Shown piece after piece: positions 54,561 to 62,800 of a DNA stretch of 64,000 nucleotides; the first letter of the stretch is position 1, and each line of letters opens with the position of its first letter. The notes below the pieces were generated by a model. The model was not told the origin of the DNA. It worked only from the letters and a program-made list of their open reading frames with translations, and ran no database searches. This DNA comes from Iodobacter violaceini (GTDB lineage: Bacteria; Pseudomonadota; Gammaproteobacteria; Burkholderiales; Chitinibacteraceae). The translations under genes and the position numbers were made by a program. The stretch lies in NCBI RefSeq assembly GCF_011601265.1, contig NZ_JAAOLX010000008.1, positions 1 through 64,000 on the forward strand, given 5' to 3'.

Positions 54561-55700
54561 TTAGCGCAGCACTGTCGCCAAAGCATGTACACACACGGCA
54601 ACATTTTCGCGTCGTGCGCCGTAGCCCATCAGGCCAAACCGCCATGCTTTACCGGCCAGCGCACCTAAGCCTGCGCCAATTTCAAGGTTGTAATCTTCCA
54701 GCAGCACCTTGCGCACCGCCGCGTCATCAATGCCTGCAGGAATATGCACGGTATTGAGCTGAGGCAGGCGGAATGCTTCATCCACCACAAACTTCAGCCC
54801 CAAAGATTCCAGCCCATAGCGCAGCAGCTGATGCATATCACGATGGCGCTGCCATGCTTTTTCTAAGCCTTCATTGGCCAGCAAGCGCAAAGATTCATGC
54901 AAGGCATACAGTGTATTCACCGGCGCGGTGTGGTGATAGCTGCGCTTTGCGCCACCTGCTGCATCGCCCCAATAGCCCATCACCAGGCTTTGATCTAAAA
55001 ACCAGCTTTGCACCGGTGTTTTGCGCGCTTTTAATTTAGCCACGGCCGAATCAGAAAAAGACAACGGCGAGAGGCCAGGCACGCAGGATAAACACTTCTG
55101 GCTGCCTGAATACACAGCATCAATGCCCCAGTCGTCCACACGCAGCTCAACACCGCCCAGGGAAGTCACCGCATCCACAATACTCAGGCAATCGTATTTT
55201 TTAGCCAGCGCACAGAGTGTTTTGGCATCAGACAAAGCACCAGTCGAAGTTTCTGCATGCACAAAGGCGAGGAATTTAGCTTCAGGATGCGCTTTAAGTG
55301 CGTCTTCAACTTGATTTGGATTCACCGGCTCGCCCCAGGCGTTATCGACCAGCACGGCAATTGCACCCAGACGCTCGACATTTTGGCGCATACGCTCGCC
55401 AAATACACCGTTGCGGCAAACGATGACGGTTTCACCCGGCTCAACCAGATTCACAAAACACGCTTCCATCCCGGCAGAGCCTGGCGCTGAAACCGCCATA
55501 GTGACTGAGTTTTGGGTCTGAAATGCGTATTGCAGCAGCGTTTTAATCTCATCCATCATGCCCACAAACAGCGGGTCTAAATGGCCCACGGTGGGTTTGG
55601 ACAATGCCGCCAGCACAGAAGGATAAATATCAGAAGGCCCCGGCCCCATCAAAATACGATGCGGAGGGAAAAAAGGCATAATCATCGGTGGCGTAAGCAT
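54561..55700 (-). CDS. Class V aminotransferase (alanine-glyoxylate / serine-glyoxylate type)
   Basis: A 379-residue PLP enzyme. It starts ILMGPGPSDIYPSVLAALSKPTVGHLDPLF, the hallmark of the alanine-glyoxylate aminotransferase group. The PLP lysine is K202 in SGSQKCLSCVPGLSP, and D176 in SIVDAVTSLGG stacks on the cofactor. It would transfer an amino group from alanine or serine to glyoxylate, or act on a related pair. Adjacent to an alanine symporter, it suggests shared alanine metabolism. A possible small gene lies just upstream on the same strand. Confidence 0.9.
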   Translation of the reverse strand: MLTPPMIMPFFPPHRILMGPGPSDIYPSVLAALSKPTVGHLDPLFVGMMDEIKTLLQYAFQTQNSVTMAVSAPGSAGMEACFVNLVEPGETVIVCRNGVFGERMRQNVERLGAIAVLVDNAWGEPVNPNQVEDALKAHPEAKFLAFVHAETSTGALSDAKTLCALAKKYDCLSIVDAVTSLGGVELRVDDWGIDAVYSGSQKCLSCVPGLSPLSFSDSAVAKLKARKTPVQSWFLDQSLVMGYWGDAAGGAKRSYHHTAPVNTLYALHESLRLLANEGLEKAWQRHRDMHQLLRYGLESLGLKFVVDEAFRLPQLNTVHIPAGIDDAAVRKVLLEDYNLEIGAGLGALAGKAWRFGLMGYGARRENVAVCVHALATVLR

Positions 55701-55748
55701 GGGAGTCTCCGTAGTGAGTCATTGCATTATCAGACTTTTTTGCCCGAC

Positions 55749-55964
55749 TTACGGCGGTGGAAAACACTTATGTTGCTGCAGTGCAAAAAGGTCCCCCTGA
55801 TTAAGCCAGGTTTTAAGCAGACTGTCATCCGGTGGGCGTACACTTACACTGTAATCCGGTGGGCGTACACTTACACTGTATTTGACTGATGATGCCTCTT
55901 GTTCAAACTCCATATCAAAGCCCGGATGTGGGTGCTGCGCATAGCGCGGCCTGGCATAAGCCAC
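55749..55964 (-). CDS. Putative 71-residue protein with duplicated nonapeptide
   Basis: A small frame from GTG at 55964, seven bases after AGGG; a TTG seven codons upstream is possible. The protein, MAYARPRYAQHPHPGFDMEFEQ..., carries the nonapeptide YSVSVRPPD twice in tandem, from an exact 27-base duplication. It lies 48 bases upstream of the aminotransferase and could be co-transcribed. I cannot name the family; the non-random N-terminus and good ribosome site support a gene. Confidence 0.5.
   Translation of the reverse strand: MAYARPRYAQHPHPGFDMEFEQEASSVKYSVSVRPPDYSVSVRPPDDSLLKTWLNQGDLFALQQHKCFPPP
55827..55880. repeat. 27-bp tandem duplication (2 units)
   Basis: Units 55827-55853 and 55854-55880 are identical and begin ATCCGGTGGGCGTACAC. 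The duplication is a multiple of three, so it keeps the minus-strand frame and duplicates nine residues. Confidence 0.95.
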
Positions 55965-56131
55965 AGTTTTACCCTGGCACTGCAACTTAAGGGAACTTAT
56001 AGACTGGCCGGGCAGTCAGCCAGTTTGACGGAATGCCCGCACAATCCTTGTGCCGCCTGAATATTGGCTTATACGGGTTGATCCGCTCCAAAGCGCGCCC
56101 CCTGCAAAGAGACCCCATCCGAGGACAGCGA

Positions 56132-56947
56132 ATGCTAAACGATCAGGAAATCAGGCTTTATCTGGAACGAATCAATTATTCCGGCAGCACGGCCGCCGGC
56201 CTGCCCACGCTCACCGCCCTGCATCAAGCCCATATGCGGCATATTCCTTTTGAAAATCTGGATATTCACCTGGGTATTGCTATTGATTTAAGCCTTCCCG
56301 CCCTGTTTGATAAAATCATATTAAAAAAGCGGGGCGGATTTTGTTATGAGCTGAATTATCTGTTTCTTGCCCTGCTTTCATCGCTTGGCTTTAGCACTCA
56401 GCTGATTTCGGCCCAGGTCTTTAATGGCAAAAGCTATGGGCCCGCATTCGATCATCTGCTTCTGCTGATTACCCTGGATCAGCAGCAATATATTGCCGAT
56501 GTTGGTTTTGGCGATTCATTTCAAACGCCTCTGCTTATTCATCCGCAAAAAAATGATCATGCGGCTTACCAAATCATGCAAAACGATCAGACCTATACCG
56601 TGATGCAGAAAAAAAGTAATCATGAATATAAGCCGCAATACCAATTCACATTAAATGCATATGACATTACCGATTTTGCAGAAATGTGCATTTATCAGCA
56701 AACCTCCCCTGCTTCACATTTTACGCAAAAATCGGTTTGCTCAATCGCAACGGCTGAGGGACGCAATACCATTTCGAATGATTGCGTTATTCAAAGTAAA
56801 AATGGCCACCGCACGCTGCACCACATCGAAGACGTGGCTGAATATCGTCAGTATTTACTGCGGCTTTTTCAAATGCAGCTTCCTGGCAATGCAACGGTTG
56901 CGGCCCTGCTGGCCCCCCGCAAGATCTGCTGCCAGGCGCCTGCTTAA
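56132..56947 (+). CDS. Arylamine N-acetyltransferase
   Basis: A 271-residue cytosolic enzyme that transfers acetyl from acetyl-CoA to arylamines and hydrazines. The catalytic triad is C71 (RGGFCYELN), H108 (AFDHLLLL) and D123 (IADVGFGDS). N-terminal HIPFENLDIHLG is also family-typical. The start is the ATG at 56132 after GAGGACAGCGA; an open extension 33 codons upstream is unlikely. Length and motif spacing are normal for bacterial NATs (about 275). Confidence 0.92.
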   Translation: MLNDQEIRLYLERINYSGSTAAGLPTLTALHQAHMRHIPFENLDIHLGIAIDLSLPALFDKIILKKRGGFCYELNYLFLALLSSLGFSTQLISAQVFNGKSYGPAFDHLLLLITLDQQQYIADVGFGDSFQTPLLIHPQKNDHAAYQIMQNDQTYTVMQKKSNHEYKPQYQFTLNAYDITDFAEMCIYQQTSPASHFTQKSVCSIATAEGRNTISNDCVIQSKNGHRTLHHIEDVAEYRQYLLRLFQMQLPGNATVAALLAPRKICCQAPA

Positions 56948-56965
56948 GATAACAGACAGACAGCC

Positions 56966-56992
56966 TAAAGCTTTCAGATTGAATACCGATAC
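56966..56992 (+). promoter_or_regulatory. Sigma-28 (FliA) promoter for the flagellin gene
   Basis: TAAA at 56966-56969, a 15-base spacer, and ACCGATAC at 56985-56992 match the sigma-28 consensus TAAA-N15-GCCGATAA closely. A start about seven bases downstream gives a leader of roughly 35 bases before the flagellin TTG. Confidence 0.8.
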
Positions 56993-57034
56993 ACCAGTCC
57001 TGAGGCAAGCTTAGCCAAAAGCTCAGGATTAGCC

Positions 57035-58651
57035 TTGCTAATTATCAACACCAATGTGGCCGCGCTGATGGTGCAGCGCAATCTGGAAAAAACACAGACG
57101 GCGCTGAATACCTCTCTTCAGCGCTTATCATCCGGCTTGCGTATCAATAGCGCCAAAGATGATCCGGCAGGGCTGTTAATCACTGAAAGAATGAGCGCCA
57201 AAATCCGGGGCTTAACGCAGGCAAGGCAAAATGCCAGCGATGCGATTTCGATGGCGCAAACTGGCGAAGGCGCGCTCACCCAGCAGATCGATATTTTGCA
57301 GCGCATACGAGAATTGGCGGTGCAATCGGCCAATGCCAGCAACTCGGCATCGGACCGGCGGGCGATGAATGCGGAAGTGACTCAGCTGCTTGAGGAGCTG
57401 GACCGCATCGCCCGGGACACCGAATTTAACGGTCAAAAGTTGTTCGATGGCTCATCCTCCATCATGTCTTATCAGATTGGCCCCAATGCCGGGAACACCC
57501 TGAGCACCCGTTTAAACAATCTGCGTACCGATCAATATGGCGCTTACACCATCGGCAGCAGCACGCCCGCACGGAGCGAGGCCAGCACCGGCACGCTCAG
57601 CTACACCGATGGCATGACAGGTACGATCAGCACCGTCAGTGGCGCCGTGTTCAGCAGTGGCACACTGCAACTCAACGGGCGCAGCATCAGCTTAAATGAG
57701 GCGGATTCGGCCCGAACTATTGCGGCCAAAATCAATCAGGCCAACACCGGCGTCACGGCCAGCGCCCGCACTGAAACAATTTTATCGCTGGGTTCGGGCA
57801 GCTATGCATTAACCGTGGCATCCAAATCCAGCAACTTTAGCGCCGTTAATTTTAATGTGGTGGATGCTAATAACAACGGCGTAATTGATCGCGATGAATA
57901 CGCCAGCGCCATCAGCGCCTTTAATGCTAAATCATCAAAGACTGGTGTTCTGGCACAGCTGACCGAATTTAAAAACGCCAGCGGCAATGCGGCATGGGGA
58001 ATTAAATTAAATAACAACGATGGCAATCATATTGTACTGGCATCCAACTCCGGTGCGGCCAGCGGCTTTGGTGCTGCAGTCTCGGTCTGGAATTACGACC
58101 CCGCCACATCCATGTGTAACAACCCGCGCATGACGGAATCCTTACTTGGCAGCCCGCCCTACAACTTATCCGGCTCAGGCAGTATCAGCTTTGCCGGGCA
58201 GGTGGCTTTAAACAGCAACACGGCTTATTCCTTACAGACCGACAGCACGCTGTCGGTCAGAAATGGCGTGTTTTATGACGGCAGCAGCAGCGGCACACTG
58301 CCCCCCGGCAGCACGCTCAGCCCCAGACTCAGCGCCGTTTCAGAACTGGATGTCTCCAGCGCCCAAAATGCAGCCTTGTCCATGATTATCGCCGATAAAG
58401 CGCTGGATACGCTCAATCAGCAGCGCTCCAGCCTTGGTGCATTTCAAAACCGCATTGCCTTTACCATTGCTTATATCGATAACAGCATAGAAACCACCAG
58501 CGCAGCCCGCAGCAGGATCAGGGATGCGGATATGGCCACAGAAATCGCTGCGTTTACCCGCTCGCAAATTCTGATGCAGGTTGGCAACGCCATGCTTGCC
58601 GCTGCCAATGCCGTACCAAATTTAATCCTGAGTTTATTGAAAAGCTTATAA
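57035..58651 (+). CDS. Flagellin with EF-hand-like insertion
   Basis: A 538-residue flagellin. The conserved D0/D1 N-terminus (INTNVAALMVQRNLEKTQTALNTSLQRLSSGLRINSAKDDPAG) and C-terminal helix (ARSRIRDADMATEIAAFTRSQILMQVGNAMLAAANAVPNLILSLL) are intact. The central variable domain is large and includes D277-A-N-N-N-G-V-I-D-R-D-E288, a canonical EF-hand calcium loop. A cysteine occurs in the variable region, unusual for flagellins. The start is TTG, six bases after CAGGA. A sigma-28 promoter lies just upstream. It is not beside fliD or fliS, so it may be an extra flagellin copy. Confidence 0.95.
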   Translation: MLIINTNVAALMVQRNLEKTQTALNTSLQRLSSGLRINSAKDDPAGLLITERMSAKIRGLTQARQNASDAISMAQTGEGALTQQIDILQRIRELAVQSANASNSASDRRAMNAEVTQLLEELDRIARDTEFNGQKLFDGSSSIMSYQIGPNAGNTLSTRLNNLRTDQYGAYTIGSSTPARSEASTGTLSYTDGMTGTISTVSGAVFSSGTLQLNGRSISLNEADSARTIAAKINQANTGVTASARTETILSLGSGSYALTVASKSSNFSAVNFNVVDANNNGVIDRDEYASAISAFNAKSSKTGVLAQLTEFKNASGNAAWGIKLNNNDGNHIVLASNSGAASGFGAAVSVWNYDPATSMCNNPRMTESLLGSPPYNLSGSGSISFAGQVALNSNTAYSLQTDSTLSVRNGVFYDGSSSGTLPPGSTLSPRLSAVSELDVSSAQNAALSMIIADKALDTLNQQRSSLGAFQNRIAFTIAYIDNSIETTSAARSRIRDADMATEIAAFTRSQILMQVGNAMLAAANAVPNLILSLLKSL

Positions 58652-58952
58652 GCACACCATAAAGCTGCAGCTCAAACCTGGATGCTTTCTAAAAAGAGTG
58701 CCCCTTAATTCAGAAACAACGGATTCATCAGCGCCTAGCCCAGCGTTAATATTAAATACATTGCAAAAGAACAGGGTTATACGTCAGTTTAAAAGCAGAG
58801 TGACCAACAACAACCCTCATACCGCCTGACGAATTAATTTCTTCAAGAATATGAAGTGCAATATAAAACGCTATACTGAAGGCAGACCATGATTCAGAGA
58901 TTAAAAACAAGCGTATTACAAAACAGAGCCATCAGCAGCTGAAGGACATTCC
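58652..58952. other. Intergenic region after the flagellin gene
   Basis: About 300 AT-rich bases. I see no clear terminator and no gene; the right end must carry the promoter of the cyclase gene. Confidence 0.5.
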
Positions 58953-60026
58953 ATGAAACAAACAGAACAGACCCTGCTTGAGCAAATGCGGATCACTGAT
59001 TTTGATATTGCCAATCGAAAAGAATTACTTTCACTGGATGAAGACGACTTCAAAAAATTACAAAATTTCCGTCCCATTATTGAAAGTAAAATTGATGCAC
59101 TGGTTGATAAATTTTACCAATTACAAACTAATGTAGCCGAGATTTCATTATTAATTGGCGATGCAGACACTTTGGGACGCCTGCGCACAGCACAGCGGCG
59201 TTATGTACTGGATTTATTCAGCGGTCTTTATGATTTGGAATATGTAAATAACCGTTTGCGCATTGGCTTGGTGCATAAACGCATAGGCGTAGAGCCTAAA
59301 CTCTATCTTTCTGCCATCAGCACCCTGAAAGCGCTGCTTCATGATGTTATTTACACATCACTCACTGAAGAAGCAGAGCGCCGTGCCACGCTGACGGCAT
59401 TATCCAAACTCTTTTTATTTGACATTACCCTGGTCTTTGAAACTTACATCCGTAGTTTGGTTTCAGAAATTGAAATTTCAAGGGAAAAATCCGAATCCTA
59501 CGCCAGTATTCTGGAAGAAAAAGTAAGAGATCGTACCTGTCAGCTCGAAGAAATGAGCCGAACCGATCCTCTGACTGGCTTACTTAATGTGCGCGGCCTT
59601 ACAGAAACGCTTACTCGAATTCTACGCTCTGCACAGCGCCGCGCAGAGCCTGTTTCCATTGTCTACCTGGATATCAATAACTTTAAACTGATTAATGACA
59701 ATAAAGGCCATCAATACGGTGATGAAGTCTTGCGCGCAGTTGGCCATGCTATCAGCGCCATTGCACGAATGGAGGACTGCTGCTTTCGATATGGAGGGGA
59801 TGAGTTTTGCTTAATTTTGCCCAATTGCTTCTTACAGCAAGCAACCGATACTTATGTTCATCGTTTAAACGGCGAAATTAGCCAGCGCTTAGACAACATC
59901 ACACTCAGTGCAGGCATTGTGCAGGCGGGGCCTGTATCCTACGAAGAGCCAGAGGCACTCATTCGGATAGCCGACGACAGAATGTACCAGGCAAAAAAAG
60001 AATTCAAGACTCAGCACTCTTTATAA
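58953..60026 (+). CDS. Globin-coupled diguanylate cyclase (DosC-like)
   Basis: A 357-residue cytosolic oxygen sensor. Residues about 15-170 form a sensor globin with the probable heme-ligating H108 (RIGLVHKRIGVEPKLYL). A coiled-coil linker (about 175-200) leads to a GGDEF domain with an intact GGDEF motif (281-285) and a product-inhibition I-site R272-x-x-D275 five residues before it. Heme-bound O2 would tune c-di-GMP synthesis, as in E. coli DosC. It lies 300 bases after the flagellin gene, a position consistent with motility-to-biofilm control. Confidence 0.92.
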   Translation: MKQTEQTLLEQMRITDFDIANRKELLSLDEDDFKKLQNFRPIIESKIDALVDKFYQLQTNVAEISLLIGDADTLGRLRTAQRRYVLDLFSGLYDLEYVNNRLRIGLVHKRIGVEPKLYLSAISTLKALLHDVIYTSLTEEAERRATLTALSKLFLFDITLVFETYIRSLVSEIEISREKSESYASILEEKVRDRTCQLEEMSRTDPLTGLLNVRGLTETLTRILRSAQRRAEPVSIVYLDINNFKLINDNKGHQYGDEVLRAVGHAISAIARMEDCCFRYGGDEFCLILPNCFLQQATDTYVHRLNGEISQRLDNITLSAGIVQAGPVSYEEPEALIRIADDRMYQAKKEFKTQHSL

Positions 60027-60469
60027 AACAGCCTTGGATTAAATATAAGAAAATCATCATAAAGATTAATAAATCACAAATGAGCCATCACAAACAACGT
60101 ATTGGCCCTATTCTTTTTATTTAACAGTGTATTTATCAAGCCGATTATTTTTTCTTACATCAAAAACTTACTTCTTTAAATGCAGACCCGCCGCCATCCC
60201 CGTGTCATAAGCATTGAAACGCACATTTTAAATTCAGCAAAATCAATTCAATCCATTTTCACCTTCCCCCTTGCCTCAACACACCGTGACCCGCATCATA
60301 AAAATGACTTTCCCTTGTTTTAATTGTTAACAATTAACAAAACAGCTAAAAACCGGCAGATGCCAATTAAAAATAAGCGCAATTCGCCACATTTCTTGAT
60401 ATCGCGCACACTCTTTATCAAATCCCTATTTTATGATTGCTCTGACATAAACACCTGCGGATGCCGACC
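60027..60469. other. Intergenic region before pyrD
   Basis: About 440 AT-rich bases without a gene. It contains the perfect 16-base palindrome TAATTGTTAACAATTA at 60321-60336, a candidate operator about 135 bases before the pyrD start. Confidence 0.5.
60321..60336. promoter_or_regulatory. 16-bp perfect palindrome upstream of pyrD
   Basis: TAATTGTTAACAATTA is fully self-complementary. It could be an operator for a dimeric regulator; no regulator gene is adjacent. AT-rich palindromes also arise by chance. Confidence 0.35.
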
Positions 60470-61402
60470 ATGCTCGACCTCTCAACCTTTTTTCTTGGAC
60501 GCCCCCTGACCGCACCGCTCATGAACGCGTCCGGCGTTTGGTGCAATGTAAACAGTCAGCTTCATGCGCTCGCAGAGAGTGAAGCTGGCGCAATGGTTAC
60601 AAAAAGCTGCACCTTATTGCGCCGTGATGGCAACCCTGAGCCCCGCTACCATACCCTGACCATGGGCAGCATTAACTCTATGGGGCTGCCCAATGAAGGG
60701 CATCAATATTATCTGGATTATGCCGAGCGGCATGATTATGAAAACAAACCACTTTTCTTTTCTGTGGCCGGATTAACGCTGGACGACAATTTAACCATTG
60801 TTGCGCAAATACAAGATGCCTATACCCCCGCATTATTAGAGCTCAATTTAAGCTGCCCTAATGTGCCGGGTAAAGCGCAAATTGCTTACGATTTTGATGC
60901 ACTCGATGTTATTCTGGCAGAAATCAGCTCGGCTTATTCACGCCCATTTGGAGTGAAGCTTCCGCCCTATTTTGATATTGCGCATTTTGATGAAGTGGCT
61001 GATATCCTGAACCGCTATGAAAAAGTCAATTTCATTACCTGCATTAATTCAATTGGTAATGGCCTGATGATTGATATGGAAAGCGAAACCGTACTGATCA
61101 AACCCAAACAAGGCTTTGGTGGTATAGGCGGGGAATACGTTTTACCTACAGCACTGGCCAATGTAAACGCGTTTCACCAGCGCTGCCCTAAAAAATCAAT
61201 TATTGGCTGCGGGGGTGTCAATACCGGTGAACATGTCTTTATGCATTTATTAGCGGGTGCAAGTATTGTGCAGGTAGGCACCGCTCTGTATGAGCAGGGG
61301 CCGGACATTTTTGTGCGCCTGAAAGCAGAGCTGGCCCAGATCATGCAAGAAAAAGGGTACAAAACAATCCGGGAATTTCAGGGTAAATTAAAGACACTTT
61401 AA
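60470..61402 (+). CDS. pyrD: Class 1A dihydroorotate dehydrogenase (fumarate-type)
   Basis: A 310-residue cytosolic flavoenzyme oxidising dihydroorotate to orotate in pyrimidine synthesis. It aligns along its length with Lactococcus lactis PyrDA: MNASGVWC, TKSCTLLRRDGNPEPRY, GSINSMGLPNEG, NLSCPNVPGKAQ and KPKQGFGGIGGEYVLPTALANV. The active-site base is C129, the mark of class 1 enzymes; class 2 membrane enzymes use serine. Class 1A enzymes pass electrons to fumarate. The start may be 60461 or 60470; the L. lactis alignment favours 60470. Most proteobacteria carry class 2 PyrD, so this may be acquired. Confidence 0.95.
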   Translation: MLDLSTFFLGRPLTAPLMNASGVWCNVNSQLHALAESEAGAMVTKSCTLLRRDGNPEPRYHTLTMGSINSMGLPNEGHQYYLDYAERHDYENKPLFFSVAGLTLDDNLTIVAQIQDAYTPALLELNLSCPNVPGKAQIAYDFDALDVILAEISSAYSRPFGVKLPPYFDIAHFDEVADILNRYEKVNFITCINSIGNGLMIDMESETVLIKPKQGFGGIGGEYVLPTALANVNAFHQRCPKKSIIGCGGVNTGEHVFMHLLAGASIVQVGTALYEQGPDIFVRLKAELAQIMQEKGYKTIREFQGKLKTL

Positions 61403-61555
61403 ACAGCCGTGTAATAGATTTCCCTATCAGGTATTCTATCCATATACGCCTGCCTCTTTACCAGAGCATCATCATCAACCACTGTAAATCTGCAGTAACT
61501 TATCAATGGGTCAGCGCAGTCAAACACTTGGCTGCGCCCCAGTCTGGAGAAAGGC

Positions 61556-62623
61556 ATGCTTAATCAATGCGTTAAAACGGGTCTTACCCTTACCCTTATT
61601 TGTGCCGCTTTTACTGCCAATGCAGCAGACAAACTTCCAAATGTCATGATCCTTGCAACAGGCGGCACCATTGCAGGTACGGGTGCAACCAGCACCACAA
61701 CTGTGGGTTACACCGCAGCTAAAATTGGTGTGGAACGCCTGATTGAAGCCGTGCCCGAATTGCAAAAAGTAGCGCAGGTAAAAGGCGAGCAAGTTTTCCA
61801 GATCGCCAGCGAAAACATGAGCAATGAGCACTGGCTGAAGCTTGCCAAACGCGTAAATGAAGTACTGAAAAAATCCGATGTAGACGGCGTGGTTATTACC
61901 CACGGTACTGATACCATCGAAGAAACCGCTTATTTTCTGAATCTGGTTGTTAAAAGCAAAAAACCTGTGGTGATCGTTGGTGCAATGCGCCCTGCCACAG
62001 CGATCAGCGCTGACGGCCCGATCAACCTTTATAATGCAGTGGCACTGGCAGGCAGCAAAGAAGCCGTTGGCCAGGGTGTCCTGGTTTCGCTGAATGATGA
62101 AATTCAGGGCGCACGCGATGTCACCAAAACCAACACCATGACAGGCAATACCTTCAGAGCGCCGGAGCTGGGCAGCCTGGGTTATATGGTATCGGGCCAG
62201 GCCAAGTTTTACCGCAGCAGCACCCGTAAGCACACCAGTGAAACCGAATTCGATATAAGTAAGCTGGAAACCCTGCCTGCTGTGGATATTGCTTACGGCT
62301 CAGCCAATGCCAACACCCTTGCAATTGATGCCTTTGCCGCTGCTGGCGATGTGGGTATTGTTTATGCAGGCACAGGGGATGGCAGTTTATCCACTCCGGT
62401 TCGCACCCGCCTGACCGAGCTGCGTCAGAAAGGCATCCACATTAATCGCTCATCCCGCGTGGGCAATGGCCCGACTGTACGTGGCGGCGAGAATGACGAT
62501 GACAAAACCGACTTCACCGTATCTGATACCCTCACCCCACAAAAAGCCCGCATCCTGCTGATGCTGGCGCTGACTAAAACCAAAGACAGCAAAGAAATTC
62601 AACGCATGTTCTACACTTACTAA
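61556..62623 (+). CDS. ansB: Periplasmic type II L-asparaginase
   Basis: A 355-residue secreted enzyme hydrolysing asparagine to aspartate and ammonia. The signal peptide ends NAA. The catalytic motifs are present: ILATGGTIAGTG (nucleophile threonine), VVITHGTDTIEETA (second Thr-Asp pair) and VGAMRPATAISADGP. The length fits AnsB (about 348). In other bacteria the aspartate so formed can be turned to fumarate under anaerobiosis, linking it to fumarate reductase. A strong terminator follows. Confidence 0.95.
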   Translation: MLNQCVKTGLTLTLICAAFTANAADKLPNVMILATGGTIAGTGATSTTTVGYTAAKIGVERLIEAVPELQKVAQVKGEQVFQIASENMSNEHWLKLAKRVNEVLKKSDVDGVVITHGTDTIEETAYFLNLVVKSKKPVVIVGAMRPATAISADGPINLYNAVALAGSKEAVGQGVLVSLNDEIQGARDVTKTNTMTGNTFRAPELGSLGYMVSGQAKFYRSSTRKHTSETEFDISKLETLPAVDIAYGSANANTLAIDAFAAAGDVGIVYAGTGDGSLSTPVRTRLTELRQKGIHINRSSRVGNGPTVRGGENDDDKTDFTVSDTLTPQKARILLMLALTKTKDSKEIQRMFYTY

Positions 62624-62672
62624 GCAAACAGCATCTGCTGCATTTAATGCAGCAAAGCGTGTTTCTGAGTAT

Positions 62673-62702
62673 AAAAATGCGGCCTTTAAGGCCGCATTTT
62701 TT
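62673..62702 (+). terminator. Intrinsic terminator after ansB
   Basis: Stem AAAAATGCGGCC / GGCCGCATTTTTT around TTTAA, 50 bases after the stop. Confidence 0.93.
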
Positions 62703-62800
62703 ATGGTAAAGAATGAAACCATCCGATTATAAAATTACAAATTAAATAAACCGGCATGATGCACTAAGATCAATCAGGACAACGATTGAGGTATGCAGCC

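Noticed and set aside
61520-62233. A 237-codon open frame antisense to the asparaginase gene.
   Set aside because: Low-complexity, cysteine-rich translation opposite a clear ansB; it is the complement of coding sequence.
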